Source: CAVRQM01 sp963723455 (GTDB lineage Bacteria; Pseudomonadota; Alphaproteobacteria; Acetobacterales; Acetobacteraceae). From it: a stretch of 64,000 nt of DNA. A program made the translations under genes and the position numbers. The first letter of the stretch is position 1, and every line of letters begins with the position of its first letter. This document shows, one piece after another, positions 18,086 through 29,034 of this stretch. The stretch is taken from positions 248,001-312,000 of the forward strand of contig CAVRQM010000004.1 of the NCBI GenBank assembly GCA_963723455.1, in the 5' to 3' direction. The notes beneath the pieces were generated by a model that made no database searches, was not told the DNA's origin, and saw nothing but the letters and a program-made list of their open reading frames with translations.

Positions 18086-18511
18086 TTACGGAAGACTTTT
18101 CAGCCCCTTTTTGAAGTTGTCGACTTCCTCATCGAACCAGGAATTGCCTTTGAACCAGAACTCCAGCAACGCCGCGCAATTCAGCCGCACCCACGCCTGC
18201 ACGCGGTCCGCCGCCGCGTCGGCGACGCTTTGCCTCAGGTTCTTGTTAATGGCGGCCGGGGTCTGCTCAATCGTGACCACGAGGCAGGGCGCCCCATCCT
18301 GCGGCCGCTCCGGATACCATTTCACGCGCGGAGCGTGGCCCGCCTGCGACGTGGAAATATAGATCACGCCCTCGACGCCGGTCTTCTTCGACGTGAGGTT
18401 CGCCATCTCGAATAGCTCGATTTCGTCCGATTGTTCCGCTCGCATCGCGCTCTGCTCCTGAAGCCCATCCGGCTCGGTCGCAATATCGCTGGTCGTGGTC
18501 TGGTCCATCAT
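18086..18511 (-). CDS. Conserved hypothetical protein, 141 aa
   Basis: I do not recognise a named family. The protein has an acidic, Thr/Gln-rich N-terminus of about 30 residues, then IELFEMANLTSKKTGVEGVIYIS and PRVKWYPERP, which suggest a small beta-rich domain, and a helical, Trp-containing C-terminus (WVRLNCAALLEFW). Alphaproteobacterial hypothetical proteins with an N-terminal MANLxxxxTG segment followed by a short beta domain look similar, but no function is known to me. ATG 18511 is two bases after the prfB stop on the same strand, so it may be co-transcribed with prfB. Confidence 0.6.
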   Translation of the reverse strand: MMDQTTTSDIATEPDGLQEQSAMRAEQSDEIELFEMANLTSKKTGVEGVIYISTSQAGHAPRVKWYPERPQDGAPCLVVTIEQTPAAINKNLRQSVADAAADRVQAWVRLNCAALLEFWFKGNSWFDEEVDNFKKGLKSLP

Positions 18512-18513
18512 CG

Positions 18514-19645
<1,132 letters not shown>

Positions 19646-19654
19646 GGGCGGCGG

Positions 19655-22288
19655 CTAATAGAGGCCGCCAAGCCCGCTGTCCACACCGGCCGCGGTGCCG
19701 CCGGGCGCGCCGGCGGCGGCTCCGGCATCACCGCCGCCCCCGGCCTGCGCGTCGGCCGAGGCGGTGCCGGCCACCGGGCTCGACGCGCCGGGCACCTGGC
19801 CCGGCTTGAACGCATCGGTCACCGTGCCGAAGCCGCTGTCGTACGAGGCGATGGTCAGGCCGGGCGGGGCCACGAACTTCAGCTCCGGCCGGCCCTTCAG
19901 CGCCGCCTGCATGTAGTCGTGGAACACCGGGGCGGCGAGCTGCGCCCCGGTCTCGTTGTTGCCCAGACTGGCCGGGGTGTCGAAGCCGATCCACACCACG
20001 GTCACCAGGTCGGGGGTGAAGCCGCCGAACCAGGCGTCCTGGAAGTCCTGCGTGGTGCCGGTCTTGCCGGCGATCTCGCGGCCCAGCCCGGCCCCGGCCG
20101 GAACGCCGGTGCCGTGCTGCACCACGCCCTGCATCATCATCACCACCTGGAACGCGCTGGCCGGATCGGCGAGCTGGCGGCGGCTGTCGAGCAGGGTCGG
20201 CGGCTGCGCCGGGTCGGCGCAGCCCTGACAGGCGATGCCGGGCGCCGCATAGATCACGTGGCCGTCGCGGTCCTGCACGCTGTCAATCAGCGTCGGCACG
20301 ACCTCCCGCCCGCCTTCGTCCAGGGCGGCATAGAACCCGGCCTCGCGCAGCACCGTGGTATCCACCGCGCCAAGCGCCGCCGGCAGCACGCGCGGCATCT
20401 GATCGACCATGTGGAAGTCGATCGCGGTCTTGGCCACCGCCTCCATGCCGACCTGTGCCGCGACGCGCACCGTGACCAGGTTCAGCGACTTCTCCAATGC
20501 CACGTGCAGCGGCACCGGGCCGTTGAAATCCTGCTCGTAATTGCCCGGCCGCCACTGGCCACCATCGGGCGTATTCAGCACGAACGGCGCGTCCAGGAAG
20601 CGCTGCGAGGGCGAGATGCCCTGTTCCATCGCGGTCAGGTACACCACCGGCTTGAAGCTCGATCCAGGCTGGCGCTGCGCCTGCGTCGCGCGGTTGAACT
20701 GGCTGTCGTCGTACGACCAGCCGCCGGACAGCGCCAGCACCCGCCCGGTGGCCGGATCGAGCGACACCAGCGCGCCCTGCAATTTCGGGATCTGGCGCAA
20801 CAGCAGATGGTCGGGGCGCGCGGGCTTGCCGGCCGTCTCGCCGCCGCCGGCGATCTCGGCCATCACCACGTCGCCCGGCTGCAGCACCTCGGACATCCGC
20901 CGCGGCGCCGGGCCGGGCGCGCCGTCGCGCAGCGGCCGCGCCCAGCCCGTATCGGACAGCAGCATCGGCAGCACCCGCGGCGCGCCGTGGTCCAGCAAGC
21001 CCAGCCGCGCCTCGGCCGCCGAGACCTGCGTCACCACGGCGAGCTGCCAGGCGGGCAGCATCCCGGACGGCCGGCCGACGCTGGCCAGCGGGGTCTGCCA
21101 GTCGCCGCCGGCGTCCAGGCCCGGCACATGCGCCACCGGCCCGCGCCAGCCGCCATGCGCCTGGTCATAGCGCACCAGCTCGGCCCGCAGCGCCGCGTCG
21201 GCCGCGTGCTGCAGGGTGGGGTCGAGGCTGGTGCGCACCATCAGGCCGCCCTGCATCGCCTGCTCGGCGCCGAAGCGGTCCACCAGCCGGCGCTTGACCT
21301 CGGCGGCGAAGAAATCCGCCCCGCTCACCACGTCCGGCCGTCGGTTGATCGCCGGCGCCACCGGCTGCGACTTGGCCTGCTGTGCGGCGGCGGCGGTGAT
21401 GACGCGGTTGTCCACCATGCGGTCCAGCACCCAGTCGCGCCGGTCGCGCGCCGCCTGCGGAAAGCGCTGCGGGTTGTAGTTGTTGGGCGCCTTGGGCAGC
21501 GCCGCAAGGAACGCCGCCTCGGCCGGGGTCAGCGCGTCAAGCGGCTTGTCGAAATAGGTCTGCGCCGCCGCGGCCACCCCATAGGCGCCTTCGCCCAGGT
21601 AGATCTCGTTCAGGTACAGCTCGAGGATGCGGTCCTTGGACAGGGTGCGCTCGATGCGGATCGCCAGCAGCGCCTCGCGGATCTTGCGGGTCAGCGACAC
21701 CTGGTTGTCCAGCAGCATGTTCTTGGCGACCTGCTGGGTGATGGTGGACGCGCCGACCGGGCGGCGGCCGGAGCCGTAATGCAGCAGGTCGGTCGCCGCG
21801 GCGCGCAGGATTGCCAGCGGATCGACGCCGCCGTGGCTGAAGAAGTTCTGGTCCTCGGCGGACAGGAAGGCGCGCTTCACCAGATCGGGAATCGCAGCGT
21901 AGGGGACGAAGATGCGACGCTCGCTCGCCAGTTCCTCCAGCAGCCGCGAATCGCCGGCATAGACGCGGCTCATCACCTGCGGCTGATAGGATTGCAGGCC
22001 GGCGACGCTGGGCAGGTCGGCGCTGTAATGGCGGTACGCAGCATAGGCGGCGACCACTCCCGCCATCCCGCCCACCACCGCAAAGGCAAGCAGCACGCCG
22101 GCGATCCGGCCTAGCCAGCGCCCGGCCGCTGCCCGCGCCCCCGTCGCGCGGCGGCGCTGCCTGCGGTCCGGGCCATAGCCGTCCGCCGCAGGCAAGCGGA
22201 CCTTGCCGCCGCCCTGCGCGGACGGGCGAGGCGCGGTGTCGTCGGAGCTCTGGGCCAGGCGTTCGCCGGCGGTCAGCGGAGGCGTCAT
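19655..22288 (-). CDS. mrcA: Penicillin-binding protein 1A, bifunctional transglycosylase/transpeptidase
   Basis: Class A PBP, 877 aa, which polymerises and cross-links peptidoglycan on the outer face of the inner membrane. After a basic cytoplasmic N-terminus, one membrane anchor lies at about residues 62-84. The GT51 transglycosylase domain has its catalytic Glu in SAEDQNFFSHGG near 144 and the GASTITQQVAKN and ELYLNEIYLG blocks. The transpeptidase domain has the serine motif SSFKP near 543, SLN near 610 and KTGTTQDF near 740. The C-terminal 60 residues are low-complexity Ala/Gly. It begins 68 bases after the amidase gene and ends 9 bases before prfB, so amidase, mrcA and prfB may be transcribed together. 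Confidence 0.96.
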   Translation of the reverse strand: MTPPLTAGERLAQSSDDTAPRPSAQGGGKVRLPAADGYGPDRRQRRRATGARAAAGRWLGRIAGVLLAFAVVGGMAGVVAAYAAYRHYSADLPSVAGLQSYQPQVMSRVYAGDSRLLEELASERRIFVPYAAIPDLVKRAFLSAEDQNFFSHGGVDPLAILRAAATDLLHYGSGRRPVGASTITQQVAKNMLLDNQVSLTRKIREALLAIRIERTLSKDRILELYLNEIYLGEGAYGVAAAAQTYFDKPLDALTPAEAAFLAALPKAPNNYNPQRFPQAARDRRDWVLDRMVDNRVITAAAAQQAKSQPVAPAINRRPDVVSGADFFAAEVKRRLVDRFGAEQAMQGGLMVRTSLDPTLQHAADAALRAELVRYDQAHGGWRGPVAHVPGLDAGGDWQTPLASVGRPSGMLPAWQLAVVTQVSAAEARLGLLDHGAPRVLPMLLSDTGWARPLRDGAPGPAPRRMSEVLQPGDVVMAEIAGGGETAGKPARPDHLLLRQIPKLQGALVSLDPATGRVLALSGGWSYDDSQFNRATQAQRQPGSSFKPVVYLTAMEQGISPSQRFLDAPFVLNTPDGGQWRPGNYEQDFNGPVPLHVALEKSLNLVTVRVAAQVGMEAVAKTAIDFHMVDQMPRVLPAALGAVDTTVLREAGFYAALDEGGREVVPTLIDSVQDRDGHVIYAAPGIACQGCADPAQPPTLLDSRRQLADPASAFQVVMMMQGVVQHGTGVPAGAGLGREIAGKTGTTQDFQDAWFGGFTPDLVTVVWIGFDTPASLGNNETGAQLAAPVFHDYMQAALKGRPELKFVAPPGLTIASYDSGFGTVTDAFKPGQVPGASSPVAGTASADAQAGGGGDAGAAAGAPGGTAAGVDSGLGGLY

Positions 22289-22356
22289 GCGCGCAATCTA
22301 GTCCCTTTCGCGGCCGCAGCGTAGGCGCGACCGGCGCGGCTTGCCTGTGTGCCGCG

Positions 22357-23196
22357 TCAGCCAGCCATGCGGACCACCCCGGCCGGCGCGGCGGCGGGGG
22401 CGAAGAAGTCGTCGATGGCGCGGTGCAGCGCCGCGGCGACCAGGGTGCGATGGCTCGACTGCCGCAACGCCGCCTCGTCCTGCGGGTTCGACATGAACCC
22501 CATCTCCACCAGCACGCTGGGGATGTCGGCGGCCTTCAGCACGACGAAACCGGCATGGCGGTCGGGGTTCTGCAGCAGGCCGACCGAGCGGTGCAGCTCG
22601 CCCACCACGCTGCGCGCCATGCGCGCCGAGCCGGTGCGCGTCTCCTGCCGCACCAGGCTGGCCAGGATGGCGGCGATCTCGGGCGAGACGCCGTGGAACT
22701 GGCTGCCGCCGAAGCGGTCGGCGGCGTTCTCGCGCCGCGCCAGCGCCGCCGATTGCGGGTCCGACGCGGTTGCCGCCAGCGTATAGACGCTGGCGCCGCG
22801 CACCGTATGGTCGAGCAGGGCGTCGGCATGCATCGAGACGAACAGCGAGGCACCGTGATGCTGCGCGATCGCCACCCGTCGCTCCAGCGGGATGAACTCG
22901 TCGCCGGCGCGCGACAGGGCGACGCGGTAGCGGCCGCTGGCGACCAGCTGCCGACGCAGCTCCTCGGCGGCGGCCAGGGCAACGTGCTTTTCATAGGTGC
23001 CGGACACGCCGATCGCGCCCGGGATCCTTGCCGCCATGACCGGGATCGAGGAATACCAGAGGACTCTGGTCCGCCGCCGCGCTGCTGGCCGGCGCCGGGT
23101 CGCCGCCGCGGCCGGGATGCTCCAGCAGGCGAGCGCGGGCAACGCTGCCGATTGCCATGACGCCAGAGGAGCCAACAGCGCGCGCCGCGTGATCAC
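22357..23196 (-). pseudogene. amiC: N-acetylmuramoyl-L-alanine amidase (AmiC type), two compensating frameshifts
   Basis: Zinc amidase (PF01520) that cleaves the muramic acid-peptide bond during septal splitting. GTG 23196 gives a signal peptide MITRRALLAPLASWQSA. The catalytic domain start LVFLDPGHGGKDPG, with the first zinc His, lies in a different frame (about 23097 to 23025); the original frame resumes at AIGVSGTYEKHVALA. Downstream are the zinc His in FVSMHADAL and the catalytic Glu in VLVEMGFMSN. Both shifts are single-base, sit in G/C runs (GCCGCGGCGGCG and CCCGGGC) and cancel, so the long frame is open but would lack the first zinc ligand. Sequencing error is a serious alternative. 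Confidence 0.82.
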
Positions 23197-23781
23197 GAAC
23201 CCGTTTCCTGCACCGCCATGGAGACAACCGATTTAGCACGGCACATCCGATGATGCACGCTTCCCGCTGATTTTGGTCGTTTTGATGCGCCGCTGTGGCG
23301 AGTTGTGCACAGCCGCTTGCGCCTCCGAGCGGTTTGGCCCATCCTGTGAGGCAGCCGGACTTTCGCGCGCGCCCTATGGTTTTGCTGCGAGCGCGCCCGG
23401 CAGCCCGCCGTAGTCCGGTCGTCTTGCCAGATGACGGCTGCTCCGCCGTCCTGCCATCAGGCGGGCGGTTCTGTTTCTATCCAGGGGTCGCGCCCCATCG
23501 CGGAGCGCGTCTGCCGCAGGAAAAGGGTCCCATGACCGCCGCCCCGCACACCACACGGATCGTCAGCGCCGGCCGCCTCAATGCGGATTCTCGGCGCGCG
23601 CATCCGACGCGGACGGCGAGAACGCGCGGATCACACCCGGCGCCCTCGCGGCGCCGGCGGCAGGTCGCTCTCGCGACCGCTAGGCTCCTGGCCATTCCCC
23701 CATCAAGCCGCCGCGGCGCGGCCCACTCCCAATGCGGAGTCTGGGCGCGCCGCCGCGCGGCGTTCCGGAGTTTTACGCTGA
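23197..23781. other. Long upstream region of rne
   Basis: About 585 bases separate the divergent amidase and RNase E genes. In E. coli a long rne leader mediates feedback on RNase E; this gap could hold a comparable leader, but no conserved structure was recognised. Two near-identical 21-base direct repeats (AATGCGGATTCTCGGCGCGCG-like, three mismatches) lie at 23580-23600 and 23731-23751. Open frames through the region lack coding character. Confidence 0.35.
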
Positions 23782-26700
23782 ATGACAAAGCGCATGCTGA
23801 TCGACTCCACGCACGCGGAAGAAACCCGCGTGGTGGTGCTGGACGATAACAAGCTCGAAGATTTCGACGTCGAGACCTCGACCAAGAAGCAGCTAAAGGG
23901 CAACATCTACCTCGCCAAGATCGTCCGCGTGGAGCCCAGCCTCCAGGCGGCATTCGTCGAATATGGCGGGGGCCGGCACGGCTTCCTGGCATTCGCCGAA
24001 ATCCATCCCGACTACTACCAGATCCCGGTAGCCGACCGGCAGCGCCTGCTCGCCATGCAGGCGGAGGAAGCGCGCGCCGCCGAGGCCGAGGAGGATGCGG
24101 CCGCCAGCGGCGAGTTCGCGCCGGCCGACGGCACAGCCGCAGGCCGGCGGGTCGGCGGTTGAGGCGGAGGCGACCGGGGCGGTCCCGGCCGACGATGCGG
24201 ACGTGCCGAAGGCGAACCAGCCGGAGCCGGCCGCCGCCGCATTAGCAACCGACGATGCGGATGCCGCCGCCGCGCCGGATGCAGCGCCGGATGCAGCGCC
24301 GGATGCCGTGCAGGATGGATTGGAGAGCGAGGCGCGCGCCGAGGCAGCGGACTCCGCTGCCGGGCATGCCGACGCCGGCCCGGACGGCGACGGGTCCGGG
24401 GATGACAAGTCCGACGATGACGGCCCGGAGCTGCCGGAGCGGCCCTGGACGCCGGCGCAGCCGGCGCTGATGGCGCAGGACGAGAAGTTCGGCCCGGTGG
24501 TGACCGCGCCGGAGCCGGACGTGCCCGGCGACGACCTGATGGCCGCCGAGCCGGTCGCGTCCAGCGGCGAGGAGCCGCCGGATGCCGCGTTTGAGGGCGC
24601 CGGGGCGGCCGAGACGACCGCCTTCGACATCCCCGATTCCGGCGATCAGCCGCCGCCCGAGACGGTTGGCGGCGATGACAGCAGCACCGACGGGGCCGAG
24701 GACGCGCGCCAGCGCCGCGCCAGCCGCCTGCTGCGCAGCTACCGCATCCAGGAGGTGATCCACCGCCGCCAGATCATCCTGGTGCAGGTCGTCAAGGAGG
24801 AGCGCGGCACCAAGGGCGCGGCGCTGACCACCTATATCTCGCTGGCCGGCCGGTTCTCAGTGCTCATGCCCAACTCGCCGCGCGGCGGCGGGATTTCGCG
24901 CAAGATCACCTCGGCGGCCGACCGCAAGCGGCTCAAGGAGGTCACCGCCGAGCTGGACCTGCCGCAGGGCATGGGGCTGATCGTGCGAACCGCCGGGGCC
25001 AACCGGCCGAAACCGGAGATCCGGCGCGACTGCGAATACCTGATGCGCCTGTGGGACGACATCCGCGAGCACACGCTGCGCTCGATCGCGCCGGCGCTGA
25101 TCTATGAGGAAGCCAGCCTGATCAAGCGGGCGATCCGCGACGTCTATTCGCGCGACATCGACGAGATCGTTGTCGATGGCCAGGAAGGCTGGCGCGCCGC
25201 GCACGAGTTCATGCGCATGCTGATGCCGAGCCATGCGCGCAAGGTGCAGTTGTGGCGCGCCGGCGATGGGCAGGCGAACGGCGCGGCGGGTGCTGCGGGC
25301 GGGCAGCCGCTATTCGCCAAGTTCCAGGTCGAGGCGCAGCTCGATGCCATGCTCAGCCCGACCGTGCAGTTGAAAAGCGGCGGCTATCTGGTGATCGACC
25401 AGACCGAGGCGCTGGTCGCCATCGACGTGAACTCCGGCCGTTCGACGCGCGAGCGCAACATCGAGGAAACCGCGCTGCGCACCAACCTGGAGGCGGCGGA
25501 CGAGGCGGCGCGGCAGCTGCGGCTGCGCGACCTGGCCGGGCTGATCGTCATCGACTTCATCGACATGGAAAGTCGCAAGCACAACGCGGCGGTGGAAAAG
25601 CGGCTGAAGGATGCGCTGAAGGTCGATCGCGCGCGCATCCAGGTCGGCCATATCAGCCATTTCGGCCTGCTGGAAATGAGCCGGCAGCGGCTGCGGCCGT
25701 CGCTCGCCGAGACCAGCTTCGACCCGTGCCCGAACTGCGGCGGCACCGGCCATGTCCGCAACATCGACAGCAGCGCGATCAGCGTGTTGCGCGCCATCGA
25801 GGACGAGGGCGGCAAGGCCAAGGCGTCGGTCGTCATGGTCCACGCCACCGGCTCGGTGGTGATGTACCTGCTGAACCACAAGCGCGACAGGCTGGCCGAG
25901 ATCGAGGGCCGGTTCGGCATGCGGGTGCAGTTCGCCAGCGACGACGCGCTGGTGCCCGGCCAGGTGCGCATCGACCGGGTGCGCCCGATGGGCGAGGCGC
26001 CGCCGCGCCCGGCGGTTTCGGTGCCGGTGGTGCCGGCAGCACCCGCCTGGCAGGCAAGCGAGGAGGACGAGGCAGACCTGCTCGACGACGAGGACGAGGG
26101 CGACGAGGACGCTGGCGACGGCGAGACGCGGACCAGCGACCGCACGGGCGCCGAGGCGGCGCCCGGTTCGGCCGCCGCAGCGGAGGAGGGCGAGCGCCGC
26201 CGCCGCCGCCGCCGCCGCCGTCGCGGCGGGCGGCGCGAACCCGGCGTTGGCGAACCCGGCATTGGCGAACCCGGCGTTGGCGAACCCGGAACCGTCGAGT
26301 CTGGCCCGTCGGGCGAGGCGCCGGTGGCGGCCGGAGGCGCCGGTCCGGCCTTTGCCGACGCGGCCGACCAGCGCGCGTTCGAACAGGATGTGGCCGAGCC
26401 GCCGGCGGGCTTCGCGGAGCCGGGCGCCGCGACTGCTGCCGAGGGCGAGGCGGCGTCGCCGGGGGGCGAGCAGCCGGGCATCGAGGCGGCCGAGTTCGAC
26501 GAGAACGGCATGCCCCGCGCCCGCCGCCGCGGCCGTCGCGGCGGCCGCCGCCGGCGTCGCGAGGGCGAGGACGAAGCCGGACAGGCCGCGGCGACGCCGG
26601 CCGGCGGCGAGGCGCAGGAGTATGCTCCCGCCTATGCCGGCCCGACCCCGGCCAATCCGTTCGGCGGCGCTGCCTTCGACATCTTCGACATGATCGACAC

Positions 26701-27058
26701 CGCGGGCGAGGCCGAGCCGCTGCCGCACGCGCCGGCAAGCGCGCCGCCGGAGCCGATGGTGTCCGTGCTTGAGGCGGAGCCGTCCCCGCCGCCCGGAGAG
26801 AACCTGGCGCCGGAGTTCTCCGACCCCGCGCCGGCGCCCGAAGCTTCGCCTGGGGCGGCGGACGCCCCTGCCGCGACGCAGCCACCGGCCGTTCCGGAGC
26901 CGGCGGTCGCCGCAAGCGCGGCCGAGCCGGCGACCCAGGCGGCGCCGGACCCCGAGCCGGCGGCAGCCGGGCCGGAGGTCGGTCCGAAGATCGAGCCGGT
27001 GCTGATCGGCGGGGGCGAGGCGACAACGGAGCGCAAGCGCGGCTGGTGGCGGCGGTAG
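23782..27058 (+). CDS. rne: Ribonuclease E, one apparent frameshift near 24148
   Basis: Endonuclease for mRNA decay and rRNA/tRNA processing. From ATG 23782 the S1 domain begins (KGNIYLAKIVRVEPSLQAAF ... FLAFAEIHPDYYQ), is interrupted by about 200 acidic, Ala/Asp/Glu-rich residues, and resumes at IQEVIHRRQIILVQVVKEE. The DNase I-like subdomain carries the catalytic Asp in AIDVNSG (about 547) and IVIDFIDM (about 589); the zinc link is CPNCGGTG (about 650). The C-terminal half is low-complexity, with an arginine run of ten, a second Arg/Gly block and Pro/Ala/Glu stretches, as in degradosome scaffolds. The first frame stops at 24162; the continuation joins in another frame around 24148 in GCCGGCGGG within the acidic linker. 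As rne is usually essential, an assembly error is likely. Confidence 0.9.
26236..26290 (+). repeat. 15-bp tandem repeat inside rne
   Basis: The unit CGAACCCGGCGTTGG is repeated 3.7 times, with one G-to-A change in the second copy. It keeps frame and encodes EPG(V/I)G repeats immediately after the run of ten arginines. Such in-frame repeats expand or contract by slippage without disrupting the protein. Confidence 0.9.
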
Positions 27059-27429
27059 CGCCGCGCCAGCCTTTCCGCCCCCTGGCCGGGCTTGTCCCGG
27101 CCAGTCTTTCCGTCCCCTGGCCGGGCTTGTCCCGGCCAGTCTTTCCGTCCCCTGGCCGGGCTTGTCCCGGCCAGCCACCCGGCACGCGATGCGCCGAATT
27201 GACCGCGTCCGGGTCGGGCCGCGCATTCCCCCGGGCAAACGTCATGGACGTGATGGCCGCGGTATGATTGGCTTGCGGCAAGCACGCCGCGCGCCGAGTT
27301 GCGCGCCAGCGCGGGCAGCGACGGGGGCGGCATTGGCGGGCAGGCGGCACGCCGGTCTGCGCTCCTGACAGGGAACACGCCGGACAACACGGCCCGATCA
27401 ACGGGACGACCTTCAGGCAGGGGGCAACG
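27059..27429. other. Region between rne and the permease gene
   Basis: The first 115 bases hold the hairpin array described separately. The remaining 250 bases lead to the permease gene and show no open frame with coding character; an AT-richer patch around 27240-27270 precedes the permease. Any promoter for it would lie here, but no confident -35/-10 pair was found. Confidence 0.4.
27071..27174. repeat. Three tandem 35-bp units, each a perfect hairpin
   Basis: The unit contains CTGGCCGGG, the loop CTTGT, and CCCGGCCAG, a nine-base perfect stem. Stems start at 27082, 27117 and 27152, spaced exactly 35 bases; linkers read TCTTTCCGTCCC with minor changes. The array begins 12 bases after the rne stop. 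It may end transcription, stabilise the 3' end of the mRNA, or be an amplified dispersed palindrome. Confidence 0.85.
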
Positions 27430-28992
27430 ATGCGGACCGAAACGGACTCCACTCGATCCGAGCGCGCGCTGGTGGATGACGACGTGCGCACCCTGCACGC
27501 GATGGGCTATGCGCAGGAGCTGGCGCGCCGCATGCGCGGCTTCTCCAATTTTGCCATCTCGTTCTCGATCATCTGCATCCTGGCCGGCGGCATCACCTCG
27601 TTCCAGTCGGGCTTCTCCACCGTCGGCGGGTTCAGCGTCGGCGTGGGCTGGCTGGTGGGCGGCGCCTTCGCGCTGATCGTCGCGTGCTCGATGGCGCAGA
27701 TCGCCTCGGCCTATCCGACCGCGGGCGGGCTGTACCACTGGGCCTCGATCCTGGGCGGGCGCGGCTGGGGCTGGGCGACGGCGTGGCTGAACCTGGCCGG
27801 GCTGATCTTCGTCATCGCCTCGGTCAATGTCGGCGTTTATCTGCTGTTCACCCAGCTGATCCTGACCAACATCCTGCATATCGACGTGTCGCTGTGGGGA
27901 CCACGGCACCAGGCGCTGCTGGTGGCGATCATCGCCGTCACCCAGGCGCTGTTCAATCATTTCGGCATCAGGCTGACCACCAGGCTGACCGACTTCTCCG
28001 GCTACCTGATCCTGGTCACCGCCCTGGTGCTGACGCTGGCGATGGCGTTCAGCATCCACACGCTCGATTTCTCGCGTCTGTTCACCATCGTCAACAACAC
28101 CGGCGATCCGGGCGGCAACGTCGTGCCGCATACCGGCAACCTGCTGCTGGCGTTCGGCCTGTCGCTGCTGCTGCCGCTGTACACCGTGACCGGCTTCGAC
28201 GGCTCGGCGCACATCTCGGAGGAGACGGTGGACGCCCGCCGCGCGGTGCCGGCGGGGATGCTGAACGCGGTGATCTGGTCGGTGGTGTTCGGCTACATCA
28301 TGCTGTGCACCTTCGTCCTGGCGATGGCCAATCCGGCCACCGCGGCCAAGGACGGCGCCAACGTGTTCTTCAACCTGCTGTCCGGCCTGCCGGTGCCGGT
28401 GCTGCTGAAGGACGCGCTGTATGTGGCGATCGTGCTGTCCAACTTCCTGTGCGCGCTGGCGGCGATGACCTCGACCTCGCGCATGGTGTTCGCCTTCTCG
28501 CGCGACGGCGGGCTGCCCGGATCGCGGCTGTGGCGCCATGTCAGCCCGCGCTGGCGCACCCCGGTCGCGGCGATCTGGCTGACCGCCGTGCTGTCCACGG
28601 CGGCGACGCTGTACTCGCCGGCCTTTGCGGCGCTGGCGGCCGGCTGCGCGGTGTTCCTGTACGTCTCGTATGCCATGCCGATCGCCGCCGGGCTGTTCGC
28701 CGAAGGCCGGAGCTGGACCGATTTCGGCCCGTTCCGCCTGGGCGCGCTGTCCAGGCCGTTCGCGGTGCTGACGGTGATCGGCGTGGTGATCCTGGCCTAT
28801 ATCGGCATCCAGCCGCCGAACGACATCCTGGACAACTACGCGATCGGGCTGCTGGTGCTGCTGCTGGTCGGCTGGTTCGCGATCGAGCGCCGGCGTTTCA
28901 GCGGGCCGCCGATGGGCCGCGCGATCCAGGAGCGGCAGGCCGAGATCGCCGCCGAGGAACAGGCGGTGGGCGGGCTGGCGGGCGCCGACTGA
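27430..28992 (+). CDS. APC-superfamily amino acid permease
   Basis: Inner-membrane amino-acid or amine transporter, 520 aa, with about twelve hydrophobic segments. The N-terminal hydrophilic region ends with LARRMRGFSNFAISFSIICILAGGIT, the typical first helix of the amino acid/choline/GABA permease group; YPTAGGLYHWASILGG follows helix 2, and GFDGSAHISEETVDARRAVP is the conserved loop 6 signature. The C-terminal tail is charged. ATG 27430 follows AGGGGGCAACG; the frame extending to 27268 is non-coding in character. Likely substrates are GABA or polyamine-like compounds by family, not shown by sequence. Single gene. Confidence 0.9.
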   Translation: MRTETDSTRSERALVDDDVRTLHAMGYAQELARRMRGFSNFAISFSIICILAGGITSFQSGFSTVGGFSVGVGWLVGGAFALIVACSMAQIASAYPTAGGLYHWASILGGRGWGWATAWLNLAGLIFVIASVNVGVYLLFTQLILTNILHIDVSLWGPRHQALLVAIIAVTQALFNHFGIRLTTRLTDFSGYLILVTALVLTLAMAFSIHTLDFSRLFTIVNNTGDPGGNVVPHTGNLLLAFGLSLLLPLYTVTGFDGSAHISEETVDARRAVPAGMLNAVIWSVVFGYIMLCTFVLAMANPATAAKDGANVFFNLLSGLPVPVLLKDALYVAIVLSNFLCALAAMTSTSRMVFAFSRDGGLPGSRLWRHVSPRWRTPVAAIWLTAVLSTAATLYSPAFAALAAGCAVFLYVSYAMPIAAGLFAEGRSWTDFGPFRLGALSRPFAVLTVIGVVILAYIGIQPPNDILDNYAIGLLVLLLVGWFAIERRRFSGPPMGRAIQERQAEIAAEEQAVGGLAGAD

Positions 28993-29034
28993 CGGCGCGC
29001 GCCAGCCCCGACAACAGCCCGCGCCGCCACGCCG

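Noticed and set aside
27071..27174. Possible short CRISPR array
   Set aside because: There are only three identical abutting units with internal palindromes and no variable spacers; no cas genes occur in the window.
25310..27238. A 642-codon minus-strand frame opposite rne
   Set aside because: It is a reading of the GC-rich C-terminal half of rne in antisense; runs of Arg and Ala reflect repeats in rne.
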